Shown here one piece after another: positions 35,309 to 43,398 of a stretch of DNA of 64,000 nucleotides. This DNA is from JANLYC01 sp963750495 (GTDB lineage Bacteria > Actinomycetota > Actinomycetes > Propionibacteriales > Nocardioidaceae). Under the pieces are notes generated by a model, which ran no database searches, had not been told where the DNA came from, and saw only the letters and a program-made list of their open reading frames with translations. The stretch's first letter is position 1, and every line of letters starts with the position of its first letter. Both the position numbers and the translations under genes were made by a program. The stretch is from the NCBI GenBank assembly GCA_963750495.1, contig CAVVQV010000002.1, positions 124,001-188,000 on the forward strand. The letters are read 5' to 3'.

Positions 35309-36178
35309 GTGACGACGATCCACGAGGCTGCACAGACCGGTCCGGCCGGACCCGGTCCGTCGTTCCAGCCGCGGGCCCTCATCGTCACCATCTACGGGTT
35401 GTACGCGCGTGAGGGTGGTGGCTGGTTCAGCGTGTCAACGCTCATCCGGCTGATGGCCGAGCTCGGTGTCGAGGAGCCTGCGGTCCGTTCCTCGATCTCG
35501 CGCCTCAAGCGGCGCGGCATCCTGCTCGCCGACAGCCGCGATGGCGTCGCCGGCTACGCGCTGGCTCCATCGGCCCGGTCGATCTTCGACGAAGGTGACC
35601 GACGCATCTTCGCCCGCCCGCGGGACGCGGTCGACGAAGGCTGGCTGCTGGCGGTGTTCAGCGTCCCGGAGTCTCAGCGGGCTCGCCGGCATGCGCTGCG
35701 CTCTCGGTTGAGCTGGCTCGGGTTCGGCACGGTCGCGGCCGGGGTCTGGATCGCGCCTGCTCACTTGGAGGCCGAGACCCGAGACGTCCTCGACCGTGAC
35801 CACCTGGCGCCCTACGTCGATCTCTTCAGGGCCGACCATGTGGCTTTCGGCGACGTCCGCGAACTGGTCGAGCAATGGTGGGACCTGCGTGCTCTGCAGT
35901 CGTTGTACGACGACTTCCTTGCCACCTACACCCCGGTCCGCGCAGCCTGGAAGCGCCGACGCTCGTCACCTGAGTCGGCGAAGACTCTTCCTGGCAAGGC
36001 CTTCGCCGACTACGTGCAGGCGCTCACCTCGTGGCGGCGGCTTCCCTACCTCGACCCCGGGCTACCGGATACCGTCCTCCCGAAGGGCTGGACGGGGGCT
36101 CGGGCGGCGGAGCTCTTCCTCGACCTGCGCGAACGACTTGCCGCCCCGGCCGAGGAGTTCGTCACCGCGATCCGCTGA
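35309..36178 (+). CDS. PaaX family transcriptional regulator
   Basis: 289 residues with the PaaX layout: N-terminal winged helix (ALIVTIYGLYAREGGGWFSVSTLIRLMAELGVEEPAVRSSISRLKRRGIL, about 24-75), a central domain (WLLAVFSVPESQRARRHALRSRLSWLGFGTVAAGVWIAP) and a C-terminal domain. PaaX represses phenylacetate genes and is released by an aryl-CoA. Between the CoA ligase and the SDR/RidA pair, this regulator most likely senses an aryl-CoA made by the ligase. Confidence 0.92.
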   Translation: MTTIHEAAQTGPAGPGPSFQPRALIVTIYGLYAREGGGWFSVSTLIRLMAELGVEEPAVRSSISRLKRRGILLADSRDGVAGYALAPSARSIFDEGDRRIFARPRDAVDEGWLLAVFSVPESQRARRHALRSRLSWLGFGTVAAGVWIAPAHLEAETRDVLDRDHLAPYVDLFRADHVAFGDVRELVEQWWDLRALQSLYDDFLATYTPVRAAWKRRRSSPESAKTLPGKAFADYVQALTSWRRLPYLDPGLPDTVLPKGWTGARAAELFLDLRERLAAPAEEFVTAIR

Positions 36179-36186
36179 CCTCCCGG

Positions 36187-36579
36187 TCAGAGGACGGCGA
36201 AGCCCTGGACCTCGACGACGGCGTCCGCGTCCCACAGGCGCGTCACCCCGATACCGGCCATGGCTGGATAGTCGGCCCCGACCAACCGCTTCCACACCCG
36301 GCCGATCTCGGTGGCCTGAGCCAGGTAGTCGTCCATGTCGACGATGTAGATCGTCATCGACGCGAGCTGGTCGGGCGCCCCACCGGCCTCGGCCAGCGCC
36401 ACGAGCAGGTTGCCGAGCGCCTGCTCGAACTGGGAGACCAGACCACCCGGCACGATGTTGCCCGCGGCGTCCAGACCGGTCTGCCCGGCGAGGAACACCA
36501 CCTGCCCCGACCCGACGACCGCGTGCGAGAAGCCGTGCGGCCTGGCCAGCGACTCGGGGTTGATCCGTTGCAGGCTCAT
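36187..36579 (-). CDS. RidA family enamine/imine deaminase
   Basis: 130 residues, full-length YjgF/YER057c/UK114 fold: INPESLARPHGFSHAVVGSGQVVFLAGQTGLD, then QFEQALGNLLVALAEAGG and the C-terminal TRLWDADAVVEVQGFAVL with Arg114 in the place of the carboxylate-binding arginine. RidA hydrolyses enamines/imines to ketones and ammonia. ATG 36579 overlaps the SDR stop by 4 bases. In an anthranilate-CoA module it would deaminate the 2-amino-enone formed by the monooxygenase/reductase, which is inference. Confidence 0.9.
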   Translation of the reverse strand: MSLQRINPESLARPHGFSHAVVGSGQVVFLAGQTGLDAAGNIVPGGLVSQFEQALGNLLVALAEAGGAPDQLASMTIYIVDMDDYLAQATEIGRVWKRLVGADYPAMAGIGVTRLWDADAVVEVQGFAVL

Positions 36580-37352
36580 GACTGGACCGCTCCCCCGTCG
36601 ACATTGATGCCCTGCCCGTTGACCGACCCGTTCACGACACACAGCCACACCGCCGAGGCCACTTCCTCAGGAGTGACGAGTCGACCGTTGGGTTGCTTCT
36701 CGGCGAGGATCTGACGCGCCTGTGCCTCGGTCCGCCCCGTCCTCGAGACGATGCCGGCCACGGTCGCGTCGGTCATCGGCGTGTCGACGTACCCGGGACA
36801 GATCGCGTTGATCGTGACCCCGCTCCGCGCGATCTCGGCCGCCGCCGACCTGACCATGCCGAGCACACCGTGCTTGCTCGCCGTGTACGCCGCGATGTAC
36901 GGCTCGCCGATCTTGGCCGCGACGCTGGCGATGACCACGATCCGGCCGTGCTCGGCGTCGAGCATCGTCGGGAGCGCGCGGCGTACGCACCGGAACGGCG
37001 CGGTCAGGTTGAGGTCGAGCATGCGCTGCCACTCCTCGTCGGTGGTGCGGTGCAATCGGGCCGAGACACCGGCTCCGGCATTCGCCACCAGCACGTCAAC
37101 GGTCCCCCAGGCGCATTCGACCTCGCCAAAGACGTGGTCGGCGGCGTCCGGCCGGGTCATGTCTGCGGGGACGACCATCGTCTCGCCGTCACAGGCAGCC
37201 GCGGTCTCGAGCAGGTCGTCCTCACCGCGCGCCGTCAGGGCGACACGCAGACCCTGTCGGCTCAGCTCGACCGCGACAGCGCGGCCGATTCCGCGGCTCG
37301 CCCCCGTCACGACAGCGATCTGGTCCGTCCACGCACTGCTCCGGCTGGCCAT
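36576..37352 (-). CDS. SDR family oxidoreductase (3-hydroxyacyl-CoA dehydrogenase type)
   Basis: 258 residues, classical short-chain dehydrogenase: VVTGASRGIGRAVA (cofactor), VLVANAGAG, VIASVAAKIGEPYIAAYTASKHGVLG with Ser, Tyr and Lys of the active site, and ICPGYVDTPM. It heads a two-gene unit with RidA. Likely oxidises or reduces a hydroxy/keto CoA ester in the same module. A leaderless-type -10 (TAGGCT, 37365-37360) lies 7 bases before the ATG. Confidence 0.92.
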   Translation of the reverse strand: MASRSSAWTDQIAVVTGASRGIGRAVAVELSRQGLRVALTARGEDDLLETAAACDGETMVVPADMTRPDAADHVFGEVECAWGTVDVLVANAGAGVSARLHRTTDEEWQRMLDLNLTAPFRCVRRALPTMLDAEHGRIVVIASVAAKIGEPYIAAYTASKHGVLGMVRSAAAEIARSGVTINAICPGYVDTPMTDATVAGIVSRTGRTEAQARQILAEKQPNGRLVTPEEVASAVWLCVVNGSVNGQGINVDGGAVQS

Positions 37353-37393
37353 GGCCGCGAGCCTACCGAGCGCGCGGAGGCCACGGACATCGC

Positions 37394-37405
37394 TAGGGTC
37401 AGCGT
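37394..37405 (+). promoter_or_regulatory. leaderless-type -10 for the atypical SDR gene
   Basis: TAGGGT (37394-37399), 6 bases, ATG at 37406. It faces TAGGCT of the divergent SDR gene (37360-37365) 28 bases away, a compact back-to-back leaderless promoter pair. Confidence 0.55.
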
Positions 37406-38065
37406 ATGGCCAGCCCTGTCATCGTCATCGTCGGAGCAGGACCTGGCCTGGGGGCCGCGATCGCGCACCGGTTCGGCCGCGAGGGGTATGCCGTGGCTCT
37501 CATCTCGCGCGGCGAGCGACAGGTCGAGGAGCTCGGCAAGGAGTTGCAGGCGGCCGACATCACGGCCGGTTGGACCGCGGTCGACATCACCGACAGTGCC
37601 TCCTTCCGAGCCGCCGTCGACCGGTTCGGGAGCTTCTCGGGCACGATCGACCACCTGCACTTCAATCCGAGCCTGTTCCGCGACAAGACCCCGCTCGAGC
37701 TCACCGTCGAAGAGCTGCTCGACGACGTCCGGCTCGGGGCCGGCAGCTTGCTCGACGCCGTCCAGGCGGCGCGCCCGCACATGAATTCGGGCGGGCGCAT
37801 CACCGCGACCGGAAGCATGGCCGCAGACAAGCCGTGGAACCGTGCTGCCTCTCTCGGTGTGCAGAAGGCAGCACTCCGCAACCTCGTGCACAGCATCGAT
37901 GCGACCCTGCGCGACGACGGCATCCGCGCCATGTCGCTGACGGTCAACGGCACGCTCGGGCCCGGCACCCCGTTCGACCCAGCCCTGGTCGCGGATGCGA
38001 TCTACGCAGCATCACTCCGCACGGCGGCCGACTGGACCACCGAGGTCGCCTTCGACGGCGTCTGA
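37406..38065 (+). CDS. SDR-fold protein without the catalytic tyrosine
   Basis: 219 residues. VIVIVGAGPGLGAAIAHRFGREGY binds NAD(P). The active-site region reads ITATGSMAADKPWNRAASLGVQKAALRNL: Ser and Lys are present but the YxxxK tyrosine is Leu. It is also shorter than classical SDRs (about 250). It may bind dinucleotide without classical SDR chemistry. Divergent from the SDR/RidA pair by 53 bases; whether it belongs to the aromatic module is unclear. Confidence 0.8.
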   Translation: MASPVIVIVGAGPGLGAAIAHRFGREGYAVALISRGERQVEELGKELQAADITAGWTAVDITDSASFRAAVDRFGSFSGTIDHLHFNPSLFRDKTPLELTVEELLDDVRLGAGSLLDAVQAARPHMNSGGRITATGSMAADKPWNRAASLGVQKAALRNLVHSIDATLRDDGIRAMSLTVNGTLGPGTPFDPALVADAIYAASLRTAADWTTEVAFDGV

Positions 38066-38113
38066 CGCGGACCTCTCCGGACCCCGTGCCTCACGGCCTC
38101 GTTCTCCCTGGAT

Positions 38114-38149
38114 CTCAGGGTCTCAGGGCCTCAGGGCCTCAGGGCCTCC
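38114..38149. repeat. 8-bp tandem repeat at the sulfotransferase 3' end
   Basis: CTCAGGG at 38114, 38122, 38130 and 38138 (period 8). It spans the stop codon region of the minus-strand sulfotransferase gene. Confidence 0.8.
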
Positions 38150-38888
38150 AGCGCACGGCGTGCAGCCGTTCGTACGACGGACCGCACGCTGCGGCGACTT
38201 CTGCCGGAGGCCCCGACAGCTCCACCTTGCGGCGTCCGTACGGCGCGAAGCCGGTCGAGGCCCAGACCGTGTCGTACCAGTAGGGCCCCCACACCCCGTC
38301 GGTGTCGCGCCGCCCCGCTGGCCAGGTCAGCATGGCGTCGGTGAAGTCGACGCCGACCAGGTCGCACAGGCCACGTAGGTAGGTCTCGGGATCACCGAGG
38401 AAGTCGGCGGCGTCGATCACCCGAGGTGTCACGCCCCACGACGTCCACTCGTCGTACAGCATCGTCTGCTGAGGAAGCCCGATGTCATCCGTGGTCACCT
38501 GCTCGCGCGACTTCACGTACGAGGCCACGACCTCACCGGGCTCCCGGATCAGCAGCACATTGGTGAGTGCGCGCATCCAGCCGTGCTCCATGCCGGGCAC
38601 GAGGTGGTGCGCCATGTGCTTCTGGAAGAACACCGCCGCTCCGTGCGGCACCGGCCCCAGCAGCTGGTCCACCACGACCCGCCAGTCGGTCTCGCCGACC
38701 GCCAACACCTCGTCCCGGCCGGGGTGGTCGATGCCGGTGGCCGCCAGGAAGTGCGGGTACAACGGCTCGTCGACGACGACCGTGTCGGGCCGGTTCTCCC
38801 ACGACCGCATCATCGCGGTGGAGATGTTGCGCGGCCCGGACCAGATGGCCAGCCGGACCGGCTCACGACCACTCGCACCGTCGACCAT
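38139..38888 (-). CDS. sulfotransferase family protein
   Basis: 249 residues. WSGPRNISTAMMRSW is a 5'-phosphosulfate-binding-loop-like motif, and LLIREPGEVVASYV resembles the 3'-phosphate-binding strand of PAPS-dependent enzymes. Actinobacterial members of this branch are uncharacterised, so acceptor and donor are unknown. It follows the split transketolase genes on the same strand with a 38-base gap and may share their transcript. Confidence 0.78.
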   Translation of the reverse strand: MVDGASGREPVRLAIWSGPRNISTAMMRSWENRPDTVVVDEPLYPHFLAATGIDHPGRDEVLAVGETDWRVVVDQLLGPVPHGAAVFFQKHMAHHLVPGMEHGWMRALTNVLLIREPGEVVASYVKSREQVTTDDIGLPQQTMLYDEWTSWGVTPRVIDAADFLGDPETYLRGLCDLVGVDFTDAMLTWPAGRRDTDGVWGPYWYDTVWASTGFAPYGRRKVELSGPPAEVAAACGPSYERLHAVRWRP

Positions 38889-38926
38889 GCCGCCACGATC
38901 TCACGCGGTCGATCGGATCCAGCCAC

Positions 38927-39862
38927 TCAGTCGACCAGGAAATCGCCGATCGTGCGGCGGAGGCCGGCCGGGTCGAGACCGTGCTCGGCCTCGTGCTGGG
39001 CAGGCGTGCCGTACCGGCGCAGCTCGACCCGTGGGACGCCGATCGACTTCAGCCGGTGCGGCACGTGGCTGAGCGCCTCCGAGACGGTCGCAGCGGACGT
39101 CCCGACGGCGTAGGGCTCGACGACGATGACGTCGGCCGTGCCGAGCGTGCGCGCCAGCGTGTCCGCGTCGAATGGACGGACGGTCGAGGCGTAGAGCACC
39201 GTGAGGTCGAGATCACCGACCGCCGAGAGCACGTTGTCGAGCATCGGTCCGACGGCGATGACCGTTCCCTGGCCGCCGCGGCGGATCACCTGGAAGCCAC
39301 CGGTCGGATACGCCTCGCGGTTCGACCGAACGCTGGTCCGGATGTACACGCGGCCCGATCCGGCGACGGCCGCGCGCAGCAGCGTGTCGAGCTCGGCCGG
39401 ATGTCCGGGCACCTGGATGTCCCAGCCGGGCAACGTGTCGATCAGGGCGACATCGCCTGGCGACTGGTGGGTGCGCCCGCCCTGGGAGATGTCGTAGGAC
39501 GCTCCGTTGCTCACCAGGACTCCCCCGACGTCCTGGTGGCTGAAGCCGAGCTTGATCTGCTCGAACGACCGCTCGACGAGGAACGACGCGATCGTGTGGA
39601 CGATCGGACGCAGGCCCGACAGGGCCAGCCCCGCGCCTACATTGACGGCCAGCTGTTCCCGGATGCCGACGTTGATGACCCGCTCGGGATGACGTGCGAT
39701 GGCGTCGGGGAACATGGCTACCGAGATGTCGGCCAGGACCAGCGCCACGGACAAGTCCTGGTCCAGCAGGTCGGCGGTCGTCGCCGCGAACTGCTCCCGC
39801 ATCGGTCCGCTTCCCGGCGGCCGGGCGACTGTCGCCGTGCCTGTGCGCAGGGTGGTGGTCAT
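38927..39862 (-). CDS. transketolase, C-terminal subunit
   Basis: 311 residues holding the pyrimidine-binding and C-terminal domains of a split transketolase: ALVLADISV, RVINVGIREQLAVNVGAGLALSG with the catalytic Glu of the ThDP site, and GDVALIDTLPG. It starts with a 4-base ATGA overlap on the N-terminal subunit, so a 1:1 heteromer is expected. The reaction class is two-carbon ketol transfer in the pentose phosphate route; substrate specificity cannot be read. Confidence 0.9.
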   Translation of the reverse strand: MTTTLRTGTATVARPPGSGPMREQFAATTADLLDQDLSVALVLADISVAMFPDAIARHPERVINVGIREQLAVNVGAGLALSGLRPIVHTIASFLVERSFEQIKLGFSHQDVGGVLVSNGASYDISQGGRTHQSPGDVALIDTLPGWDIQVPGHPAELDTLLRAAVAGSGRVYIRTSVRSNREAYPTGGFQVIRRGGQGTVIAVGPMLDNVLSAVGDLDLTVLYASTVRPFDADTLARTLGTADVIVVEPYAVGTSAATVSEALSHVPHRLKSIGVPRVELRRYGTPAQHEAEHGLDPAGLRRTIGDFLVD

Positions 39863-40566
39863 GCTGTCTCCTCCACGTCAGCGACCACGAGCGTGGGCGC
39901 GGTGTCGTCGGTATGGCGCAATACGCTGCGCAGCGCTGGGTGATCCCGTCCGTCGACACGCTGGGTTGCCCAGCCCTCGACCGCGAACCGCTGCTCGAGC
40001 CCGCCGGACCACCCCAGCGATGCCGACTGGTTGTCGATGGCGACAACGGTCAGTCGGTCGATCCCGAGGGAGCCGGCTACGGCGATCGCCTCGGCGTTCG
40101 TGCCCTCGTCGAGCTCCGCGTCCCCCACCAGCACCACGACCCGCGACCCCAGGCCCTGCGCACGGAGGCCGAGGGCGGTGCCGACTGCCAGGGGGAGGCC
40201 GTGCCCCAGGGAGCCGGACGAGATCTCGACACCCGGCACGAGGTTGCGGTCGGGGTGATAGCCCAGCGGTGAAGAGAAGTTGCCATAGCCGGGCAGCCAG
40301 GCAGCGGGGAAGAAGCCCTTCGCCGCGAGCACCGCGTAGTAGGCCATCGGGCCATGGCCCTTGCTGAGCAGGAACCGGTCGCGTCGGGGGTCGTCAGCCG
40401 TCCTGGGCGAGACGTCGAGGACCTGGTCGTAGAGCACCCAGAGAACGTCGAGTGTCGAGGTTGATGACGCGTCGTGCTTCTCGTCGCCGGTCTGGAGGGA
40501 CATGAGGGGGCGGAGGTCGTCATACCCGAAGGTCCGACTGTGCTCCTGCTCGGTCAAAGTGGTCAT
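39859..40566 (-). CDS. transketolase, N-terminal subunit
   Basis: 235 residues, the ThDP-diphosphate-binding half: DRFLLSKGHGPMAYYAVLAAKG, SSGSLGHGLPLAVGTALG, VLVGDAELDEGTNAEAIAVA (GDxxxxEG; the N of the usual motif is replaced in the run GTNAEA) and AIDNQSASL. ATG 40566 is used; it lies 6 bases from a -10-like CACAGT and has no Shine-Dalgarno. Promoter geometry indicates SoxR control. Confidence 0.9.
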   Translation of the reverse strand: MTTLTEQEHSRTFGYDDLRPLMSLQTGDEKHDASSTSTLDVLWVLYDQVLDVSPRTADDPRRDRFLLSKGHGPMAYYAVLAAKGFFPAAWLPGYGNFSSPLGYHPDRNLVPGVEISSGSLGHGLPLAVGTALGLRAQGLGSRVVVLVGDAELDEGTNAEAIAVAGSLGIDRLTVVAIDNQSASLGWSGGLEQRFAVEGWATQRVDGRDHPALRSVLRHTDDTAPTLVVADVEETA

Positions 40567-40572
40567 GGAAAG

Positions 40573-40603
40573 ACTGTGCAACCTCAAGTAAACTTGAGGT
40601 CAA
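40573..40603 (-). promoter_or_regulatory. SoxR box and MerR-type promoter of the split transketolase genes
   Basis: 20-bp palindrome ACCTCAAGT-AA-ACTTGAGGT (40581-40600), the SoxR-box pattern. On the minus strand -35 TTGACC (40603-40598) and -10 CACAGT (40578-40573) are 19 bases apart with the palindrome in the spacer, the overlong spacing that MerR-family activators correct by twisting DNA. Transcription would begin at or near the ATG at 40566. Confidence 0.88.
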
Positions 40604-40746
40604 GCGTTTCGACGTCGACGTCTCATGACGCCACTCACATCGAGGCTCGCTGCATGCGGGCCCTCCGGATGGGTACTCACGGGGTAGCACGATCGCCGGG
40701 TCGCTTACCGCGCCCGACGACCACGTACGGCGACGGAGGTTCTGAG

Positions 40747-40920
40747 ATGAGCAACGATGACAAGGTGAAGAACAAGGCCGAAGAGGTCAAGGGCAAGGCC
40801 AAGGAGATGACGGGCGACGCCACCGGTGACGACAGCATGCGCGCCGAAGGCAAGACCGACCAGAGCAAGGCCAACCTGAAGCAAGCCGGCGAGAAGGTGA
40901 AGGACGCCTTCAAGAAGTAA
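40747..40920 (+). CDS. CsbD family stress protein
   Basis: 57 residues, highly charged: KVKNKAEEVKGKAKEMTGDATGDD and a Lys-rich end KQAGEKVKDAFKK, the CsbD pattern. Function unknown; family members are induced by general stress. GGAGG precedes the ATG. It is 15 bases before soxR, giving a csbD-soxR unit divergent from the transketolase genes. Confidence 0.9.
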   Translation: MSNDDKVKNKAEEVKGKAKEMTGDATGDDSMRAEGKTDQSKANLKQAGEKVKDAFKK

Positions 40921-40935
40921 CCACCCGGAGGTGGC

Positions 40936-41406
40936 ATGACGCGGATGCCCGACCACCTGACGATCGGCGAGCTCTCGTCTCGCTCAGGGGTCGCGGCATC
41001 CGCGTTGCGCTTCTACGAGGAGACCGGCCTGCTCGAGGCCGAGCGCACCACGGGTAACCAGCGCCGATACCCACGCCACATGCTGCGACGGGTCGCGTTC
41101 ATCCGCGCAGCCCAACGTGTCGGGCTCACCCTCGACGAGATCAGCTCGGCCCTCGCGACGCTCCCCGACCGTCGTACGCCGACCAAGGCCGACTGGGCCC
41201 GCGTGTCCCGCAACTGGACCGCCCGCATCGACCAGCAGATCGCCGACCTCGAACGCCTCAAGCGCAAGGTCACCGGCTGTGTGGGCTGCGGCTGCCTGAG
41301 CCTGCGGACCTGCACGCTGAGTAATCCGGACGACGTCCAGGGCGATGCCGCCCCGGGTCCGGCCTGGCTCGCCACCGAGGAGAACCAAGGCATCACGCGC
41401 GACTGA
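40936..41406 (+). CDS. soxR: redox-sensitive transcriptional activator SoxR
   Basis: 156-residue MerR-family regulator. Winged helix TIGELSSRSGVAASALRFYEETGLL, dimer helix, and the [2Fe-2S] motif Cys115-x2-Cys118-x-Cys120-x5-Cys126. The full cysteine set marks SoxR among MerR proteins; oxidation of the cluster by redox-cycling compounds switches target promoters on. GGAGG precedes the ATG. The only SoxR box seen in the window is at the split transketolase promoter. No soxS is expected in actinobacteria. Confidence 0.96.
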   Translation: MTRMPDHLTIGELSSRSGVAASALRFYEETGLLEAERTTGNQRRYPRHMLRRVAFIRAAQRVGLTLDEISSALATLPDRRTPTKADWARVSRNWTARIDQQIADLERLKRKVTGCVGCGCLSLRTCTLSNPDDVQGDAAPGPAWLATEENQGITRD

Positions 41407-41433
41407 CGCTTTCCCTGACCCCAGCAACCGGCT

Positions 41434-41486
41434 TGCCTCGGCCATCGCACCCCCGGACGAGAGGGGCGTGCTCGAGCCACGAGGCA
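41434..41486. terminator. possible structured terminator after soxR
   Basis: TGCCTCG (41434-41440) pairs with CGAGGCA (41480-41486), with an inner CGCACCCC / GGGGCGTG helix; no T-run. The remaining bases to 41657 hold no supported gene. Confidence 0.4.
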
Positions 41487-41657
41487 GGCCAACGTTGGGC
41501 TAATGGTCCTGCCGGCGCCGATGCCGTGGGTAACGTCGCACTCGTGAGTCGAACGTGCGGCATCTGACACGCCATGGTGACTACCGGATGAGGTCAGCCA
41601 CCAGGAGCGGCGTGCGGCAACGTTCTGGGATGCCCGCGATCGTGCAAGGATCCCGGT

Positions 41658-42893
41658 ATGGCCCTGCGCATCGTCGCGACCACACCGCACCCGGCACTGG
41701 TGACTCTGCCCTGGCACCAGCCGCTCGAGGAGTGGGACGGCCCGTTCATGGTGCCGCTGCCCCGGGGACTTTCCCGCCACATCGTGCGCTTCGTCCGACT
41801 CGGCGATCAGGTCTTCGCAGTCAAGGAGACGCGCGAGCCGATCGCGCTGGCGGAGTACCGCATGCTGCGCGACCTGCGACGTATGCGTGAACCCGCTGTC
41901 GAGCCGGTGGGGGTCGTGACGGGGCGCGAGAGTCCGGATGGCGAGGTGATCGAGCCGGTCCTGGTGACGCGCCACCTGAAGCACTCGATGCCCTACCGGG
42001 AGCTCTTCTCCCGTGGCATGCGCCCGGACAGCATCCCGCTCCTCGTCGACGCGCTGGTGGTGCTGGTCACGCGGATGCACCTCGGCGGATTCTTCTGGGG
42101 TGACTGCTCCTTGTCCAACACCCTCTTCCGCCGCTCTGCCGGCGAGTTCGCGGCGTACCTCGTGGACGCCGAGACCGGTGAGCTCCATGAGCAGCTGAGC
42201 GACGGGCAGCGCCTCCACGACATCGACATCGCCACCGCGAACGTGTTCGGTGAGCTGCTCGACCTACAGGCGGGTGGTTTCCTCGACGAGGACTTCGAGG
42301 TCGACGAGCTCGTCGAGACCTTCCAGGCCCGCTACGAGGCACTGTGGAGCGAGCTCACCGGGACCGAAGACTTCAGCACCGACGAGATGTGGCGGATCGA
42401 GCAGCGGATCGAGCACTTGAACCAGCTCGGCTTCGACGTAGACGAGCTCGACATCGTCACCGACTGGAACGGTGCGTCCGTGCGGATCCAGCCCAAGGTG
42501 GTCGACGCGGGTCACCACTCGCGGCAGCTGCAGGGGCTCACCGGGCTGGACGTCGAGGACAACCAGGCGCGCCGGTTGCTCAACGACATGGACGCGTTCG
42601 CCGTCGCCAACGAGCTGCAGGCGGAGGAACCGGCGCTGATCGCTCATCGCTGGCTGACCCAGGTCTACGAGCCGATCGTGGCGATGGTGCCCTCCGAGCG
42701 GCGAGCGACGCTGGAGCCGGCCGAGCTCTTCCACGAGATTCTCGAGCACCGGTGGTACCTCTCGGAGGAGGCCGGGATCGAGATCAACATCTTCGATGCG
42801 GCCGATACCTACGTGTCTCTCGGCATTGCCCCTGCCTCCGACGACGTGACCACAGCCGCCAAGCAGAACCACGAGTCGCTGCCCTGGAAGTGA
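41658..42893 (+). CDS. DUF4032 domain protein, kinase-like fold
   Basis: 411 residues. The N-terminal 200 residues resemble lipopolysaccharide-kinase-like folds: FAVKETREPIALAEYRML (Lys), GGFFWGDCSLSNTLFRR (catalytic-loop-like GDxxxxN) and AYLVDAETGEL (metal-binding Asp). The C-terminal half (from about 250) is the DUF4032 region. Whether it phosphorylates anything is unknown. AAGGA lies 7 bases before the ATG at 41658. Confidence 0.85.
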   Translation: MALRIVATTPHPALVTLPWHQPLEEWDGPFMVPLPRGLSRHIVRFVRLGDQVFAVKETREPIALAEYRMLRDLRRMREPAVEPVGVVTGRESPDGEVIEPVLVTRHLKHSMPYRELFSRGMRPDSIPLLVDALVVLVTRMHLGGFFWGDCSLSNTLFRRSAGEFAAYLVDAETGELHEQLSDGQRLHDIDIATANVFGELLDLQAGGFLDEDFEVDELVETFQARYEALWSELTGTEDFSTDEMWRIEQRIEHLNQLGFDVDELDIVTDWNGASVRIQPKVVDAGHHSRQLQGLTGLDVEDNQARRLLNDMDAFAVANELQAEEPALIAHRWLTQVYEPIVAMVPSERRATLEPAELFHEILEHRWYLSEEAGIEINIFDAADTYVSLGIAPASDDVTTAAKQNHESLPWK

Positions 42894-42921
42894 ACCGGTG
42901 CTGCCCTCCCGGGAACGGGGG

Positions 42922-43317
42922 TCAGGCCGTGGGCGGCGGCACCCGCAGAATGCGCGCCACCAGGTCGCCAACCGCACGGCCGTCGCGTGGCCCGTCCGCC
43001 TTCAGCGGGACGACGTGGGTGGGGTTGTTCCACCCCTCGACGCGAAGCTCCGCCGTACGGGCAGCCGCATCGACGTGGACCCAGTAGTCGATGCAGTGGA
43101 CACCCGGCCACTTGTCGCGACCGTACGCCTCGACGATGCCGCTGTCCGGATAGCGGGCCGCAAACAGGCGAGCGTCTGCCTCCCACAGCACGGCTGTCAC
43201 GTCGTCGGAGTCACCCTCGCTCAGGACCTGCCGCTCGAAGCCGACCTCGGCCGCCGCGAAGACAGGGTCGCAGACCTCGCAGAACTCCTCTGCCCAATGT
43301 TCGTCGAACCGCTCCAC
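42922..43317 (-). CDS. conserved hypothetical protein
   Basis: 131 residues from a GTG at 43317. Acidic, no membrane segment; FERQVLSEGDSDDVTAVLWEADARLFAARYPDSGIVEAYG and DYWVHVDAAARTAELRVEGW suggest an alpha/beta domain of unknown family. TACCGT (43329-43324) lies 6 bases before the start, a leaderless arrangement. Convergent with the DUF4032 gene by 28 bases. Confidence 0.7.
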   Translation of the reverse strand: MERFDEHWAEEFCEVCDPVFAAAEVGFERQVLSEGDSDDVTAVLWEADARLFAARYPDSGIVEAYGRDKWPGVHCIDYWVHVDAAARTAELRVEGWNNPTHVVPLKADGPRDGRAVGDLVARILRVPPPTA

Positions 43318-43398
43318 CCCTTCACGGTACGACCCTCGCGATCAAACCCCGACCTGGATCCCTTCGTCCGACCCCGTGCCGCTTGTCAGGCCGACCGG

